Origin: Silurus meridionalis
Lineage: Eukaryota > Chordata > Actinopteri > Siluriformes > Siluridae
DNA length: 64,000 bases
Direction: 5' to 3'
Assembly (NCBI RefSeq): GCF_014805685.1
Contig: NC_060907.1
Location: 2,116,197-2,180,196 of the forward strand
A model generated the notes under the pieces. It had not been told where the DNA came from. It ran no database searches and saw only the letters and a list, made by a program, of their open reading frames with translations. Made by a program: the position numbers and the translations under genes. Below are positions 1 through 12,100 of this stretch, one piece after another (position 1 is the first letter of the stretch; the number at the start of each line of letters is the position of its first letter).

Positions 1-390
1 AGTTGTTTAATGTGTTATAAGTGGCATGGTGCTTCAAGAGCGGATTTCCTGAAGATGAAGATTATGCCCACTATTGTGGAGATCAAGCGTGAATCACAGA
101 AGCTGCTTGACAGGTTTTGGAAAGAAGACTTCCAGAAGAAGCAGGGATGCAGGGAGCGCTGTATTGCTGTGCAAGCAAACTATTTTGAAGGTGATAGTGT
201 GTAAATGTAGATAAAAAGCAAAGAATTTATTGTGAACAGAGCGAGTCTCAAAACTTTTTGGTACCACCTCATATAGAAAGTTTAAAACCTTTCCTTAGAG
301 CAAAACCTTAGGAAGCCTGAGACATTCACAAACCCTCTGACATTTGCAAAGTTGTCCCTAAGCCCCTACTATGTTGTATTGGCTGGTTGC
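1..390 (+). mobile_element. Mariner-like transposase 3' remnant, copy 1
   Basis: The frame at 10-204 ends in ERCIAVQANYFEGDSV, like mariner transposase C-termini (Cys, Tyr-Phe-Glu-Gly-Asp). It is followed by the ITR-like sequence CTCAAAACTTTTTGGTACC. It repeats at 1730-2130 with few changes. The catalytic part is absent. Confidence 0.45.
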
Positions 391-720
391 TTAGGTTGTT
401 GACGTTATGGTGCCTGTTTTTCATGTCTGTTTTCTCTGTGTCTAAACCTTTTTCCCTTGTTGTCCTGTGTAAGTCTTTGCTTATTGATTTCTGTTTTGTT
501 TTGCTTTTTCCTAAAGGGGATTTTTCACGTTCTTGACATTTTTTCCTTTTCATGTTGTGAAATATTTCATGCTATTTTCTATTGCTGTGTTTTCTGAACA
601 TTCTAATTAAAGAATGGATTCTCCAAACTGTCCGAGTCTGTCTCTGTTTTTAGATTCACACCTCCATTTGACAGACTGCTAGAACCTCGACCCTGATATT
701 AATATTTAGAGGAAATGTTT
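391..720 (+). repeat. LTR-like repeat of unknown family
   Basis: A T-rich segment from GTTGACGTTATGG to AACCTCGACCCTGA matches 47872-48725, where it is interrupted by a solo LTR. It contains AATTAAAG near its end, a possible polyadenylation motif. It holds no gene. Confidence 0.45.
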
Positions 721-925
721 TTGTGGAAAGAGAATTGTAGGCAGTAGCACTACACAATATTCCTCAGTGTGTAGTTGCACAAAATAAACAAATAATTACA
801 AAAATGATAGAAAACAACAAATCACTGGAGTCACTTTTAAAATCAATTTTTGTGTGTTATTTTAATGTAATTTAATTTTATCTGACATGCTTTTATTTGA
901 TTCGCTGACCAGTGTAAAACACTGA

Positions 926-1351
926 TCATGCTTTATTACATTTTATTTTATGTTTTTGTGGAGACTTTCTCCCTTGTCTTCCCCTGTATTTCCCACCAGA
1001 TGTCGCCATAGTGTCCCTTATTATTTTCCAATTGTTTCTTCTTCTTCTTATCCTTCTTAATCTTCTTCTTCTTCTTTTTTCATCTGTCTCCATACTATTC
1101 CGTTCTTCTTTATGTGCCTCTGTTAAACCAACTACCTGCATGTCTTCCCTCACCACATCCATAATCCTCGTCCTTGGCTTTCCTCTTTTCCTCCTTCCTG
1201 GTGGCTCCATCCTCAGCATTCTCCTGCTGATGTACCCCATGTCCCTCCTCTGCACGTGTCTAATCCGTCCTGTTCCTACTATTCCCTTAATGGTCAAAAT
1301 GAGGTGGTTGTACTTGTGTGTGTGCGTGTGTATGTGTGTCTGTGCATGCAT
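926..1351 (-). pseudogene. LINE reverse transcriptase C-terminal fragment
   Basis: A minus-strand frame contains HVQRRDMGYISRRMLRMEP and GRRKRGKPRTRIMDVVREDM. This Arg-rich pattern is common at the end of fish non-LTR reverse transcriptases. The frame then runs into a (TCT)n-derived Arg tract and is only a remnant. Confidence 0.5.
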
Positions 1352-1615
1352 TTAAGTAAATACATAAATAACTAATAACAGGTTTGCATGAAATAAAAGG
1401 TTTTAAATTATTTTTGTTTTAAGTGCTTTGCTTACGAAATAAATAAGGAGGAGAGAACAAAGCGGTGTCAAATTTCAAATCTCTAGAACCGGCCCTAATT
1501 TAGATCCTTTGCAACAACATTTAAAAATTAGCTCAGATGCCTCCCATTTCTCTTGATCATTGCTGAGATGTTTCTACACCTAGATTGGCTTCTACCTTGA
1601 AAAAAAGTTGATTGA

Positions 1616-2130
1616 TTGGACATGTTTTGGAAAGACACACACCTCTCTATAGAAGGCCTCCAAGCTCCCAATGCAGATCAATATAAAAACCAAGCCAAAA
1701 AGCGAGTGACAGACAGTGATGCTGCAATGAGTTGTTTAAGGTCTTATGAGTGGCATGGTGCTTCAAGAGCGGATTTCCTGAAGATGAAGATCCAGCCCAC
1801 CATTGTGAAGATCAAGCATGAATCACAGAAGCTGCTCGACAGGTTTTGGAAAGAAGACTTCCAGGAGAAGCAGGGATTCAGGGAGCGCTGTATTGCAGTG
1901 CAAGCGGACTATTTTGAAGGTGATAGTGTGTAAACGTAGATAAAAAACAAAGAATTTCTTGTAAACAGAGCGAGTCTCAAAACTTTTTGGTACCACCTCA
2001 TATAGAAAGTTTAAAGTCTTTCCTTAGAGCAAAACCTTAGGAATCCTGAGACATTCACAAACCATCTGACATTTGCAAAGTTGTCCCTAAGCCCCTACTA
2101 TGTTGTATTGGCTGGTTGCTTAGGGTTGTT
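1616..2130 (+). mobile_element. Mariner-like transposase 3' remnant, copy 2
   Basis: The 105-residue frame (1616-1933) shares its last 64 residues with copy 1 and has the same ITR-like tail. The extra N-terminal part is not recognised. The two copies form a direct repeat of about 390 bp. Confidence 0.45.
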
Positions 2131-3230
2131 GCCATGTAGGATGGTGAACCTTCAGCCCAGTCTGAAGTCCCGAACGCTGTGGAACAGTTTTTAATTGAGA
2201 ATATCTTTATAAGCAAAGCATTCTTTGAGGAGGAAGAGAAATTGATTTGATCTTGGACATACTTAAAAATTATTTTCCATAAAAGCTAGACATGGTAAGG
2301 GGGTTGGCCAACCCCAAAGCTAGCTAGCGTGTCTCAGACCAGGAAAGGGTTTGTTCACCACTTCCAGACCAGTGAATACAAGCGGTACCACTGGATTTCA
2401 GCCTCTGGGGGGCGCTGCACATTATAAGTCTGCATCTCTTTTGAGTAGGTTGTATTTTATTTAAAATTTTAAGGGTTTTGTCATGTTTTTAGACAAATAT
2501 TACTTTTGAACTGCTTTAGATGATGTAGGTGACAGAGTTACACTTGTAGTGTAGAGGTTTGGAGGTTGCTTTAGTAAAACGGTTTTTACCCTCCATATAT
2601 AAAATTCCTCTCTCTGTAATGCCACACATTGTTATATTGCATTTTTGTATAGTATTGATGTTTTCTGGATAATTTCTAGATAATTAATCACAAACACATA
2701 ATTAAAAATAATGATTCTGTTCTGTTCTGTGAGGTTCAGCAGAAATCACTCACTAAGTATCGTGTTTTATACGTTTTTTTAGAGTAAAAATTAATCAACA
2801 TGTTTATGAAGCTTTGGCTGGTTAAAGTAACTTTACTGTGATATATATAAAAGCACTTTATTCTGGTCAGAGACACAGTGAGTCAGGAGTCAATTCCAGG
2901 AACACTGAGTGTGAATCTGTTTCAATAAACTTGTAACTCATCAAAATTTACTAAAACATAAAAAAGCACAGGATTTTATTTTTGATTTTGTTTATAGCAG
3001 TTACTAATTTAGATCCATTAGCACAGAAACATTAGCTGCTTTATAAGACAAACCTACAGTTTAGAGAATGTAATGCATCATAAAGATCAGTAATATTAGC
3101 AGGCTAGCCTGTTGCTAACAAAACACACGCTATTATTATGTAGATAGTTACAGGAATAGCAAGAGGAATTAAATATTTTGGTTGGTAACACTAACTCCAC
3201 TACATGTTATCACCCTGTCACTATTTTACT

Positions 3231-3233
<3 letters not shown>
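2131..3233. other. Gene-free stretch with a repeat shared with 55080-55540
   Basis: 2210-2660 matches 55090-55530 (both contain GCTAGACATGGT and GCTAGCTAGCGTGTC). The repeat has a different position relative to neighbouring homology in the two places, so it is either mobile or rearranged. No convincing gene is seen. Confidence 0.4.

Positions 3234-3292
<59 letters not shown>
3234..3292. repeat. (AC)n microsatellite
   Basis: Uninterrupted AC dinucleotide run. Frames through it are artefacts. Confidence 0.95.
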
Positions 3293-3298
<6 letters not shown>

Positions 3299-3299
3299 T

Positions 3300-4310
3300 T
3301 CCTTACTAAATGCAATTTACATTCAGAACTTCAGTCGAGCTTCAATCATTTTCTCATTTCAAATATTCTTAATAAAATGTGATCATTGATAAATTTAAAC
3401 AGCTGACTGAAACAGTTCCAACCTTCTGGCTGCAGAACAAAAGTATTTCAAACATGGCTATAAAATAATGAAAGCTGCTTTAACTGGCTGTAAGTTGCTG
3501 ATGTTTCTGGTGTAAAGAAGTGATTCAGGTTCTCCACTCAGTGAGGAGTTCTCTCTGTTCATCAGCTGTTTCAGGACTCAATTTCTTCATCATGTTTCTG
3601 AAAGTGTGTAAGACAAAAAAGACACAGGAACATCAGAAATGTGTGTTGAAGTAGAACTCTCACATCTTCAGATGAAAAGAAGTCATAAAACCAGATATTA
3701 AACTAACAATTGTTTTCAGTGGAACAACAAAAAATCACCGCCATAAAGGTTAAATCCCACAAAGCTACTGATCCCAGAATTGTGTTTGGTGAATGTGAAG
3801 AAGACCAAACTTCCCAAAAGGATCAATAACATCACAGTGTGAAGGTGAGAAGCCTAAAAAGAAATGCCAAACTGGAACATCAGAAAAGTCAAAAGCTGCT
3901 TTTTTTACTTGTCGTACTTTTACAGCAGAGTGAAACTCTTTCTTCGCATATTCCAGTGATGTTACGAAGCTGGGATGTATGGTGCAGGGTCAACCATTAT
4001 ACAGCACCCCTGCTCAAGGGCCTTGCTCAGAGGCCCCAAGAGTAGCAGCTTTCTAATACTGGGGCTTAAACCCTGACCAGACTTGGTAAAAGTACACACA
4101 TCCTTCACTCAGTAGAAGTGCAGATCCTCATGTTTTAAAAGACTCTGATAAAGTTGAAGTTCTGACGACACTTTTTCACTCAATTTAAAGTAAAACAAAG
4201 TTTGGGCTCTGACATGTTCTTCAGTAAAACATAGTCATTATTACTACCTGTTTATTGTCACACTGTTAACTGAACCTCACATGATATTAATATATTAATA
4301 CAAATAAATT
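3300..4310. repeat. Segment downstream of gene A, homologous to 53050-54590 downstream of gene C
   Basis: The match is long and colinear, including a SINE remnant. It shows that the duplicated unit covers the 3' flank as well as the gene. The gene C copy carries the Harbinger remnant that this copy lacks. Confidence 0.6.
3915..4085 (-). mobile_element. SINE 3' remnant
   Basis: On the minus strand this resembles the body of the 7257-7500 SINE (CAAGGCCCTTGAGCAGGGG, then CCCAGCTTCG and ATATGCGAAGAA). The tRNA-like head is decayed. The paralogous copy is 54205-54390. Confidence 0.55.
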
Positions 4311-4324
4311 TTTAATGTTGTTCT

Positions 4325-4603
4325 CTAATGAATGTATCCAGACTGAAGATCCACCATATAGAACACAAGCAGAGAAAAGATCATGATGATCAGGTGATCA
4401 GGAATGTCTCTGTTCTCAGTCATGTTTACATCACTGACTCCCTCTGTCTCATCCACGTTAACCCCAGACTTCTTACTGCCTTCTGCCTGCTCAATGTGAC
4501 CTTCATAAACCAGTCTACGTCTGTGGTGTGTGAGAGACAGGAAATCATACACCAGTGGATTGAAAAAAGCGACACAATAACAGAAAACAGGTTGATGAGC
4601 TGA
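4325..4603 (-). CDS. Unrecognised minus-strand exon-like frame
   Basis: A frame encodes FFNPLVYDFLSLTHHRRR, a hydrophilic acidic stretch and a hydrophobic end (LIIMIFSLLVFYMV). It follows a possible CAG acceptor near 4601. No family was recognised, and the NPLVYDF motif alone is not enough to call a GPCR. It may be a decayed exon. Confidence 0.2.
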   Translation of the reverse strand, partial: SAHQPVFCYCVAFFNPLVYDFLSLTHHRRRLVYEGHIEQAEGSKKSGVNVDETEGVSDVNMTENRDIPDHLIIMIFSLLVFYMVDLQSGYIH

Positions 4604-4951
4604 AAATGGTACAATGAGAAGAGTAAGTATTGATCATGTCACCAAATATATTAAATCGAAAGTAACAAGTCTGATTGAAAGTAAAATTTTGTCTGAAAAA
4701 TAAATAGTGAGGTAAAATAGTGATACCAGAAAATCTACTTAAGAACAGTTACCTCATTGCTTCCCAACTCTGCTCCTGACCTTCTGATCACTAACCCAAA
4801 TCTGGAAATCTAAAGTCACCTGAAGAGATTTGACCAGAGTCTATATCACCCACATACTGTAGGTCTCAGTGCAGGATTATTCCCAAGCAGTGTGGGAGAC
4901 AGAATATTTAAAAAGAAGTTGTATTTTGTTTATAAGTTTTATTAATTTATG

Positions 4952-5833
4952 TGTCATGTTATGAGGCATGCTGGGTGCGCACGTGCACGAGTAGAGAGAG
5001 AGAGAGAAAGAAAAGGAGGGAGAGTAAGACACCGGAGCTGCTGAACTAACAAGTACGACCTGTTCTTCAATTAGTGTAAGGAAGCTAATTAGGTGTTCAA
5101 CCCGAACCCTGTGTAGTGATAGTTTCCGTGCAGAGTTGGAAACACATCAGAAAGACGTGGACATCGCCTCTGACGAACGGAGATTTAAGTTGTGGTTTAC
5201 TGCGCCATGTGCTGAGACTTTGCTAATGGACCGGCGGATAGCTAGCTAGCGGGGACTACGTGTGGCGAAGGAGTATCCCTTGAAGCATCCAAGCTCTGTC
5301 TGTGTTTTACATCGACCCTTTTTTCTGTCTGACGCGTGCACGGTGTGCCAACATACTTCATACCAGGTACTATTTTCCGTTTGTTGCCCTCGTGGTGAAG
5401 TAGCCATTTTGTTTGGTTTCTACGAACCCCAGCTACGTACAGGCCTGCAACTGGTAGACTGAGTAAAGTTTTCATTTACTTTTGCCGGCTTTTATTATTT
5501 GTTTTGTGGCCATTTTTTCATAAGTGAATGTTACTGGTATTTTTCATTTAAAACCTTTGACCTTGATTTTGAAAGTTATTTCCACCTTATTTTATTTGAC
5601 ATCCCATTTTAGTAAACTGTTATTGTTGTTTAAATTGTGTTGTGTTGTGTCTATATTTACAATATAGGATTGCATTTCATTTTCTTGGCACCGGTTGGTT
5701 AATACATTTATTTGTAAATAGAACCCATACTCAAAGTAAAGACAAATTGATTAGGTTTAATATTTTCAGATATTCATTAAAAAGAACTCAGGTTAGCCAC
5801 CCCATTATAGCCAGTAACGCTAGGGGCGCTACA
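4952..5833 (-). repeat. Candidate solo LTR
   Basis: An 882-bp segment reads TGTAGCGCCCC... to ...CATAACATGACA on the minus strand. It interrupts a dispersed repeat that is continuous in the gene C copy near 55830. A clear target duplication was not found. Confidence 0.45.
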
Positions 5834-5985
5834 CTCATAACATCTAAGGGAGTTTTCTCTTGCCACAGTCGCCAGTAATAAACACACATCATTCACTTTA
5901 ATTCTTAAATCCTGTAAAGCTGCTTTGAGACATTGTCCATTGTGAAAAGTGCTACAGAAATAAACTTGAACTTGAATGATTTCTA
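5834..5985 (+). repeat. Fish dispersed repeat (LINE/SINE 3' type)
   Basis: It contains the common fish repeat signature GTAAAGCTGCTTTGAGACA, then a TGTCCATTGTGAAAAG-CTA pattern and ACAGAAATAAACTTGAACTTGAA. Such tails occur in LINE-2-like and related repeats. Confidence 0.45.
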
Positions 5986-6071
5986 TCACCAGGTCAAAGT
6001 GAGACACATCTCACATCAACGAGCCAAAAAGATCAATAAATGCAAAAGTAAGGTCCCTATGGTCAGCCTCT

Positions 6072-6077
6072 TTTATT
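6072..6077 (-). terminator. Candidate polyadenylation signal of gene A
   Basis: AATAAA on the minus strand lies about 110 nt past the stop codon. Gene C lacks the exact hexamer at the matching place, so this is a candidate only. Confidence 0.35.
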
Positions 6078-6184
6078 TCAGGATTACAGGTGAAAAACAT
6101 GAGTAAAGGGGCTCCTGGCTGATGAAGCCCCCGAGGACACTGTAATGTGTGTGTCAAGTACAAACGTCTTACTTTTGCTGGCAT

Positions 6185-6229
6185 CTAATCAGAAGACGTG
6201 TCCACATCAGCAGGACTGGGATGAGAAAT
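6185..6229 (-). CDS. Gene A exon 10, C-terminus and stop
   Basis: The acceptor CAG is at 6230-6232. Fifteen codons end in TAG at 6185-6187, and the length and stop match gene C exactly. A possible AATAAA lies on the minus strand at 6072-6077. Confidence 0.6.
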   Translation of the reverse strand: MSHPSPADVDTSSD

Positions 6230-9111
6230 CTGTGAATAAAGAGAGAGTCATCACCTTGGTGAATAATTGGGTATAAAACTCCAAAGTACAATTAAAAATC
6301 AAACAAAATAAATAATCAGAATACAGATTTAAAGAAATAAAGTTATCATTCTCTTAAACCAAACATTCTTCATAAGATGTTCTACAACTAACAGTATTTT
6401 TCACGTAACACTTACTGCAAGTGTGTGATAAACATCATCAGATTTCCGGTCTGCAGGGTCGAGAGCTGCATACGTGTCGTCTTTAGCACTCAGCCCAACG
6501 TTCTGCACAGAGGAGGGGTGGAGAACATGAGCAGGTTCTGCTGAAGATCTTTACAGTAAGAGTTTATTATGAACAAAGCAGCCACCTGATGGACAGGTCT
6601 GTATTAACTCACCTGATAGTCACCTTCATCTGCCTTTTTCTTCTGTCTCCTGCATCTGTTCATAAAAAGTCAAATATTTCACCATCAACAGCGTCTTCAG
6701 AGAAAATAATCATGAAATAATCAGCACAGTTTTTCTCACCTCAGCCAGAAGGGGGCAGAGAGAAGAGCTCCAAGTGCAAAAATACCAAGTCCAGCAGCCA
6801 CATTCACAATTACACATTCACCTTATAGTATAAATACACACACACACACACACAAAATATTTTCATGTTTATCCACAAAGTACAAGATGTATAATGGAGC
6901 AGTTATCAAATAGGAACATCTAAACATCTCTCACCATTTATAATGATGGCCACTGCAGCTGATCTCTCAGAGCCGAGTTTATTCTGAACCTCACAGTAGT
7001 ACAGTCCACTCTGTAGAGCTCTGTAACTCTGTCCTGATCCTACAGGTGATGTTTCATTCTCCTTAAACCAGGTGTAGGTCTCCACAGGTGGGTTACTGTC
7101 ACTGCTGCAGGTCAGAGTTACTGAAATTCCCTCCACTTTCTCACCAGAGGAACTGATGAACACGTTCTTTGGAGGATCTAAAATGGGTTGGTAAATGAGA
7201 AATATATCTATAATAGTTTTATCTTGTATTGGCTGTAAGAAATTGAATTGTATTGGCTGTGTGCGGGGGGTAGCTCCAGCGGTTAAGGCGCTGGGTTACC
7301 GATCGGAAGGTCGGGGTTCAAGCCCTGGTATCGCCAAGCTTCCACTCTTGGGCCCTTGAGCAAGGCCCTTAACCCTCTATGCTCCAGGGGTGCCGTATCA
7401 TGGCCGACCCTGCGCTCTGACCCCAGCTTCTAAGCAAGCTGGGATATGCGAAGAACAAATTTCACTGTGCTGTAATGTATATGTGACAAATATATTCTAT
7501 TCTAAAATCTTCAGCTTTAACTTACACAGAACATTCAGAGTTACACTGGTGGAGTTCTGATGCCCGACTTCATTACTGCACATGCACTTGTACTCTCCAC
7601 TGTCTTCAGTTCTGACTTTAGAGATGGTGAAGGTCTTTCCTTTCCCCACTGATGTTGTTCTATTAAACCAGGTGTAGGTCTCCACAGGTGGGTTTGCATC
7701 ACTACTGCAGGTCAGAGTCACTGAACTGCCCTCCACAATCTCACCAGAGAGACTGATAGAGACGTTCTTTGGAGGATCTAAAGAGTTCCATGATAAGAGT
7801 GTCATACTGTAATTAATGTGTTTTGTTTCTTTCATCAAGGCATTTAACCATTTTAGCACTTTACTTCACTAATCAACTTCAAAATTATTTTGAGAATCAA
7901 TAAATAATCCACACCTTGTCTGTAAACACTGTTTGAACTTTTTCTTTTAACTGGTCACAATGGGATTCAGTATAAAGTTATTTATCATATCAATGTTTCC
8001 TAAATTTACTGTGAAAAATGCTCAATGTGGAAAAAAACAAAACAAACTCAGTAAACACATTAATAAAAAAGCAGACTATGTACAGAGAAGCACATGAGTC
8101 TGGAATATGAAAATATCTGAAAATAACGTTTAATTACACGTTAAGCCTTTTTCTACAAAAGAACATTAAAGAAAAATTTTAACGTGTCTAAAAAGAGCAT
8201 TTTTAAAAGACCAAAACTCAACCAAACTGTTTGTACACAATATGATTTATTATTAATGTGTTTACTGAGTTTAGTCTTTTAAAATCTCACATCATCTCAA
8301 ATTCACATTAAACCATGTTAAGTTTTTTTCATTTTAGGCGTTTTAGAATGTCCCTTTAATGTGATTTCCATTATTTAAATAGATTTACCTTCTCACTGAA
8401 CTTCATTATTAATCACATACTCAAAGTTACTGTAATTACTAAATGTAAAGTTCCATCAAGGGTTCAGGTGAAGATGTTCAGTCTCTCCATAGTGTTTTGT
8501 TTAATAGATAAAACTTCAGCTGTGCATCAATATGAATCTGTATGCAGAACACGGTGTGTTTAGGAAGAAAGTACGTGTGGTAACAGAGTGTAAATGGAGG
8601 GTGGAGTCAGGAGAAGTGAGTGATAAGGATCCCACACCAGTACGTGTATGTTTTAGTTCATGAAAAGTGAAATCACGAGAATGAACATTAAGATTCCAGT
8701 TTGCCTTAAGCTCCGTTTCATTATTTTTATTTTGTATTGTTTTACTTTATTAAATACTGAGTTATAAATAATAAAAAACTAAATAAAACTCACATCTGAC
8801 ACTGAGGTATTGAGCAGGAGATGGGAGATGTTCAGATCCTCTTACAGCACAGTTATAACTGCCTGCATCCTCACTGCTGACCCTCTGCAGGTGGAGTTTG
8901 TTGCTCTTGAAGGTGTTTGTGGTTAAATCATGTGTGTTTTTGTACCAGATGAATGTTGGATCAGTCAGACTGCAGGTGGTTTTACAGGTCAGAATGACTG
9001 ATTCTCCCTCTGTCACTTCTGCAGGAGCGATCAGCTGAAGATCTTATACAATGAGAGAAACATTAAATCTGCATCAGTGAATAATCACCTGCTCATTTAC
9101 CTCAATCACCC

Positions 9112-9155
<44 letters not shown>

Positions 9156-12100
9156 GTGTTTTTGTGTCTTCTATGTACTGATAATTAAATTATTTAAACA
9201 GACTTAAATTACAACAAAATCAAGTAAATAAATATATAAATATAAATTAGTAGCAGTTTTAAAGTTTTCTCACATTTACCATGAAATAAACCAGATCTAT
9301 TTTATTACTGAAATATGTTAACATTTATATTTCATTTTTTTCATGTAAGTTTTTGACACAAATACACACTCATGTACATGAGGCTCAACATAAAAATAAA
9401 TCTACAGTATCCCAAGTCAAAATTCTGTTAATCGTTCTTACTTTTAAACTTTGAACTTTTAAATTTCTGACATCATGAATCTGTTATTATAATTACTTTT
9501 AATTTCTGATTTGCAGATTCTGTTTTTCCTGTTTATTAATTACCTTTATTTGTTTGTTTTATTTTAACTTTTAAAAATTTTCACTGATCAGAACATTAAG
9601 TAAACAATCTTCTGTAAATCATCTGAACTACAAGCAGAACATTTATCAGATCCACAAGTAAATTTGTGTCTGTGTTTGTAATTTGAGTGAATCAGAGTTT
9701 TGTGGTGTTTCATGAAAACAGTAATTCAGTAAAAACATGTTCGAGTTTTAATTCATCTGTTACAAAACTCCTGTAGCTAAAAGGAGATTATGGTCTGAGT
9801 GACACATGTAGAGAATAAGATGATTTTATTTACCTGTAACTCTGAGTGTAATTCCAGGATAACCCTGATATTTATCTTTAGTTGTTATGAATCTGAAGCT
9901 GTAAATGTGTTCATCTGATTTCTTCACATCACTCAGTCTGAGGGAGAAGTGATTCTGTTTATCTCCTAAATACTCCACTCTGCCTGAGTAACCTGATTCA
10001 TTACTCAGATCAGTCGGTTCTACACCCTTAACTGGGTTTATAAACCAAAACCTGTTTATCACTGTAACATCTGTTGGATGTGTGTAAGTGGCCTCCATAA
10101 CCACTGTAGATCCTTTTACAGCACAAAGATGTAGTTTGCTGTATTTCACACTCCATTGATTCCCAAGAGCTCCTGAAACATGACACATGAAAGAGGTGAT
10201 TAGAGATCATTATCCTGAGCCCCATAAAACACTGAGTTATTTTACAGCTTCTCTTCTCTCCTCTGGAACTCCGGGGCAGAAAAATACAAACTATTCTTTA
10301 CTACTGGAAGGAAACTGTGCAGGATTTAGACACAGTGTTTATTAATTTAAGACAGTATTATAACCAGTGGTAGTTTAAAACTAATAATAGTAAAAAATGA
10401 CAACTCAAATCGTTTGGTCTGGTCGGGGGAGGTGTGTTAGTACTTTTCTAAGGATTTGCCCCTGCTGTTTTCAATCACATGACCAAAAAGGGCAATTTAA
10501 AAAATAAACTGGGCAGAAATTTTATGTTTCACAGCTCGGCCCTTGAGAATCTGACATTCACATATGACATATTCACTCGAAGGGGGGATGGAGTGGCCCC
10601 TTGAAAGCCAGACCCGTTTGGAATATTGGGAACTCATTCCTGACCCATAAAAAATTAATAGGGAATCCGACCAACCAAAGTGGGCAGTGTCAAAAAAATA
10701 CACCAAGGGGGACATGTGACATAGAAACCGTTTCTGCCCAGCATGGGGAGATGCACTGTGGGTAATATACTGCCATCACGTGATGTCACTTCAAGCCACG
10801 ACCCCACAATTCACCCAAATAGACAAAAAAACAAAGGTGCTTGGAAATAGGTGTGTGATGTGTCAAAACACACACACAGTGCACAGTGGGGGAGATTAAC
10901 CTTGGCTGAATCGATGACATCACGGGACATACCGTTAGCATACCGCATCGCTAAACTCACTCCGACCCAAACATGTGACACCTCAAATAGTTTGGCACGG
11001 TCTGGTGAATCTCAGGCAAAGTGCAATATCAACATCACGTGACATAGAGTGGGTCATAACAGATATGATTTAATATCTGCACTATAAATAAAATATCTTA
11101 TGTCTTATTACTATATTATATTAAAGCTTCTTAAATATACAGTTGAACCCACTTATCTCAACCTTATCTCGTTTATGTAGATTTTTTTTATGTTGCCGAA
11201 CTCTAATATCTCAAGCATAAGGGGGGTAAATTTGCTACTTAACGTCGGTTATGTCAGGAATCCCCCTGCCACGCCCCCATCGGCCGCGGCATTCCCCGAA
11301 GCACCCTGCTTCTTCTCCCGTGCGGGCGAGCTCGTTGCAGTAATGCTGATCACACACACCTGACTCTCATTCACTCACTCATCCCATCTCCTATTTAAGC
11401 CCCTCACCTCCACACACTCGCGGTGCGTTATTGTTTGTGCATGATCGTATGTGTTGGTTCATGTCGGTCTGTGTAATCGCATATACGTATCCCGCTACGT
11501 ACCCTTCTTCTTGGACTCCGCATTCTCTCAACGGCACCCCGGATTCCCCCGATCCTGCTGTTTTCCATCTTCACGCTGTCTGCACCACGTTTATCCGTTA
11601 CTGCCCAGCGCTGCGCTTTCTATAGCGCAGATCCGTGGATTCTCTACACGAACTGTCTCTGCTTTCACAGAACTTGGTGGACCGCCCTCCCGGAGCGCAG
11701 CACTGGATATTACTGCTTCACTACAAGTATTGGTGGATTATCTCCTGAGTATTCTCAATAAACTTTGTACAGGTTTTCTCGATCCGCATGACCAATCAAT
11801 CAAATCGCGGCAACGCTGTTGTGTAAAAAAACCTCAAAAAACACGTTCATGCACATTCTCATTTATTTACGCACATCATGTACATAAAGAAATTTCAAGC
11901 ACCTTTTCGTTTATCTCGATCATTGGTTATCTCAACGCTTTTTGGCATCCCCTAGGCCGGCGACATAACTGGGTTTCACTTTATCTAAAAAAATGTTTTA
12001 TTTATATCTGCACTATAAGCAAAATATTTTTTTGTAGATATTTTTAAAAAGCTTTTATTCAAGATAGTAATAATACATAAGATAGAAAGAAATCTTTTAA

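Noticed and set aside
1011..1355. Plus-strand Leu-rich frame that looks like a membrane protein
   Set aside because: It is the shadow of the minus-strand LINE fragment and a (TCT)n tract.
3182..3389. His/Thr-repeat frames
   Set aside because: They are translations of the (AC)n microsatellite. The same applies to frames over 17596-17644, 18948-18984, 52989-53049 and 56707-56761.
7257..7330. Possible tRNA gene
   Set aside because: Box A and box B are present, but the sequence continues into a SINE body and the cloverleaf is incomplete.
11451..12047. 198-residue plus-strand frame
   Set aside because: It spans a solo LTR and the edge of a Tigger-like element, and its composition is not protein-like.
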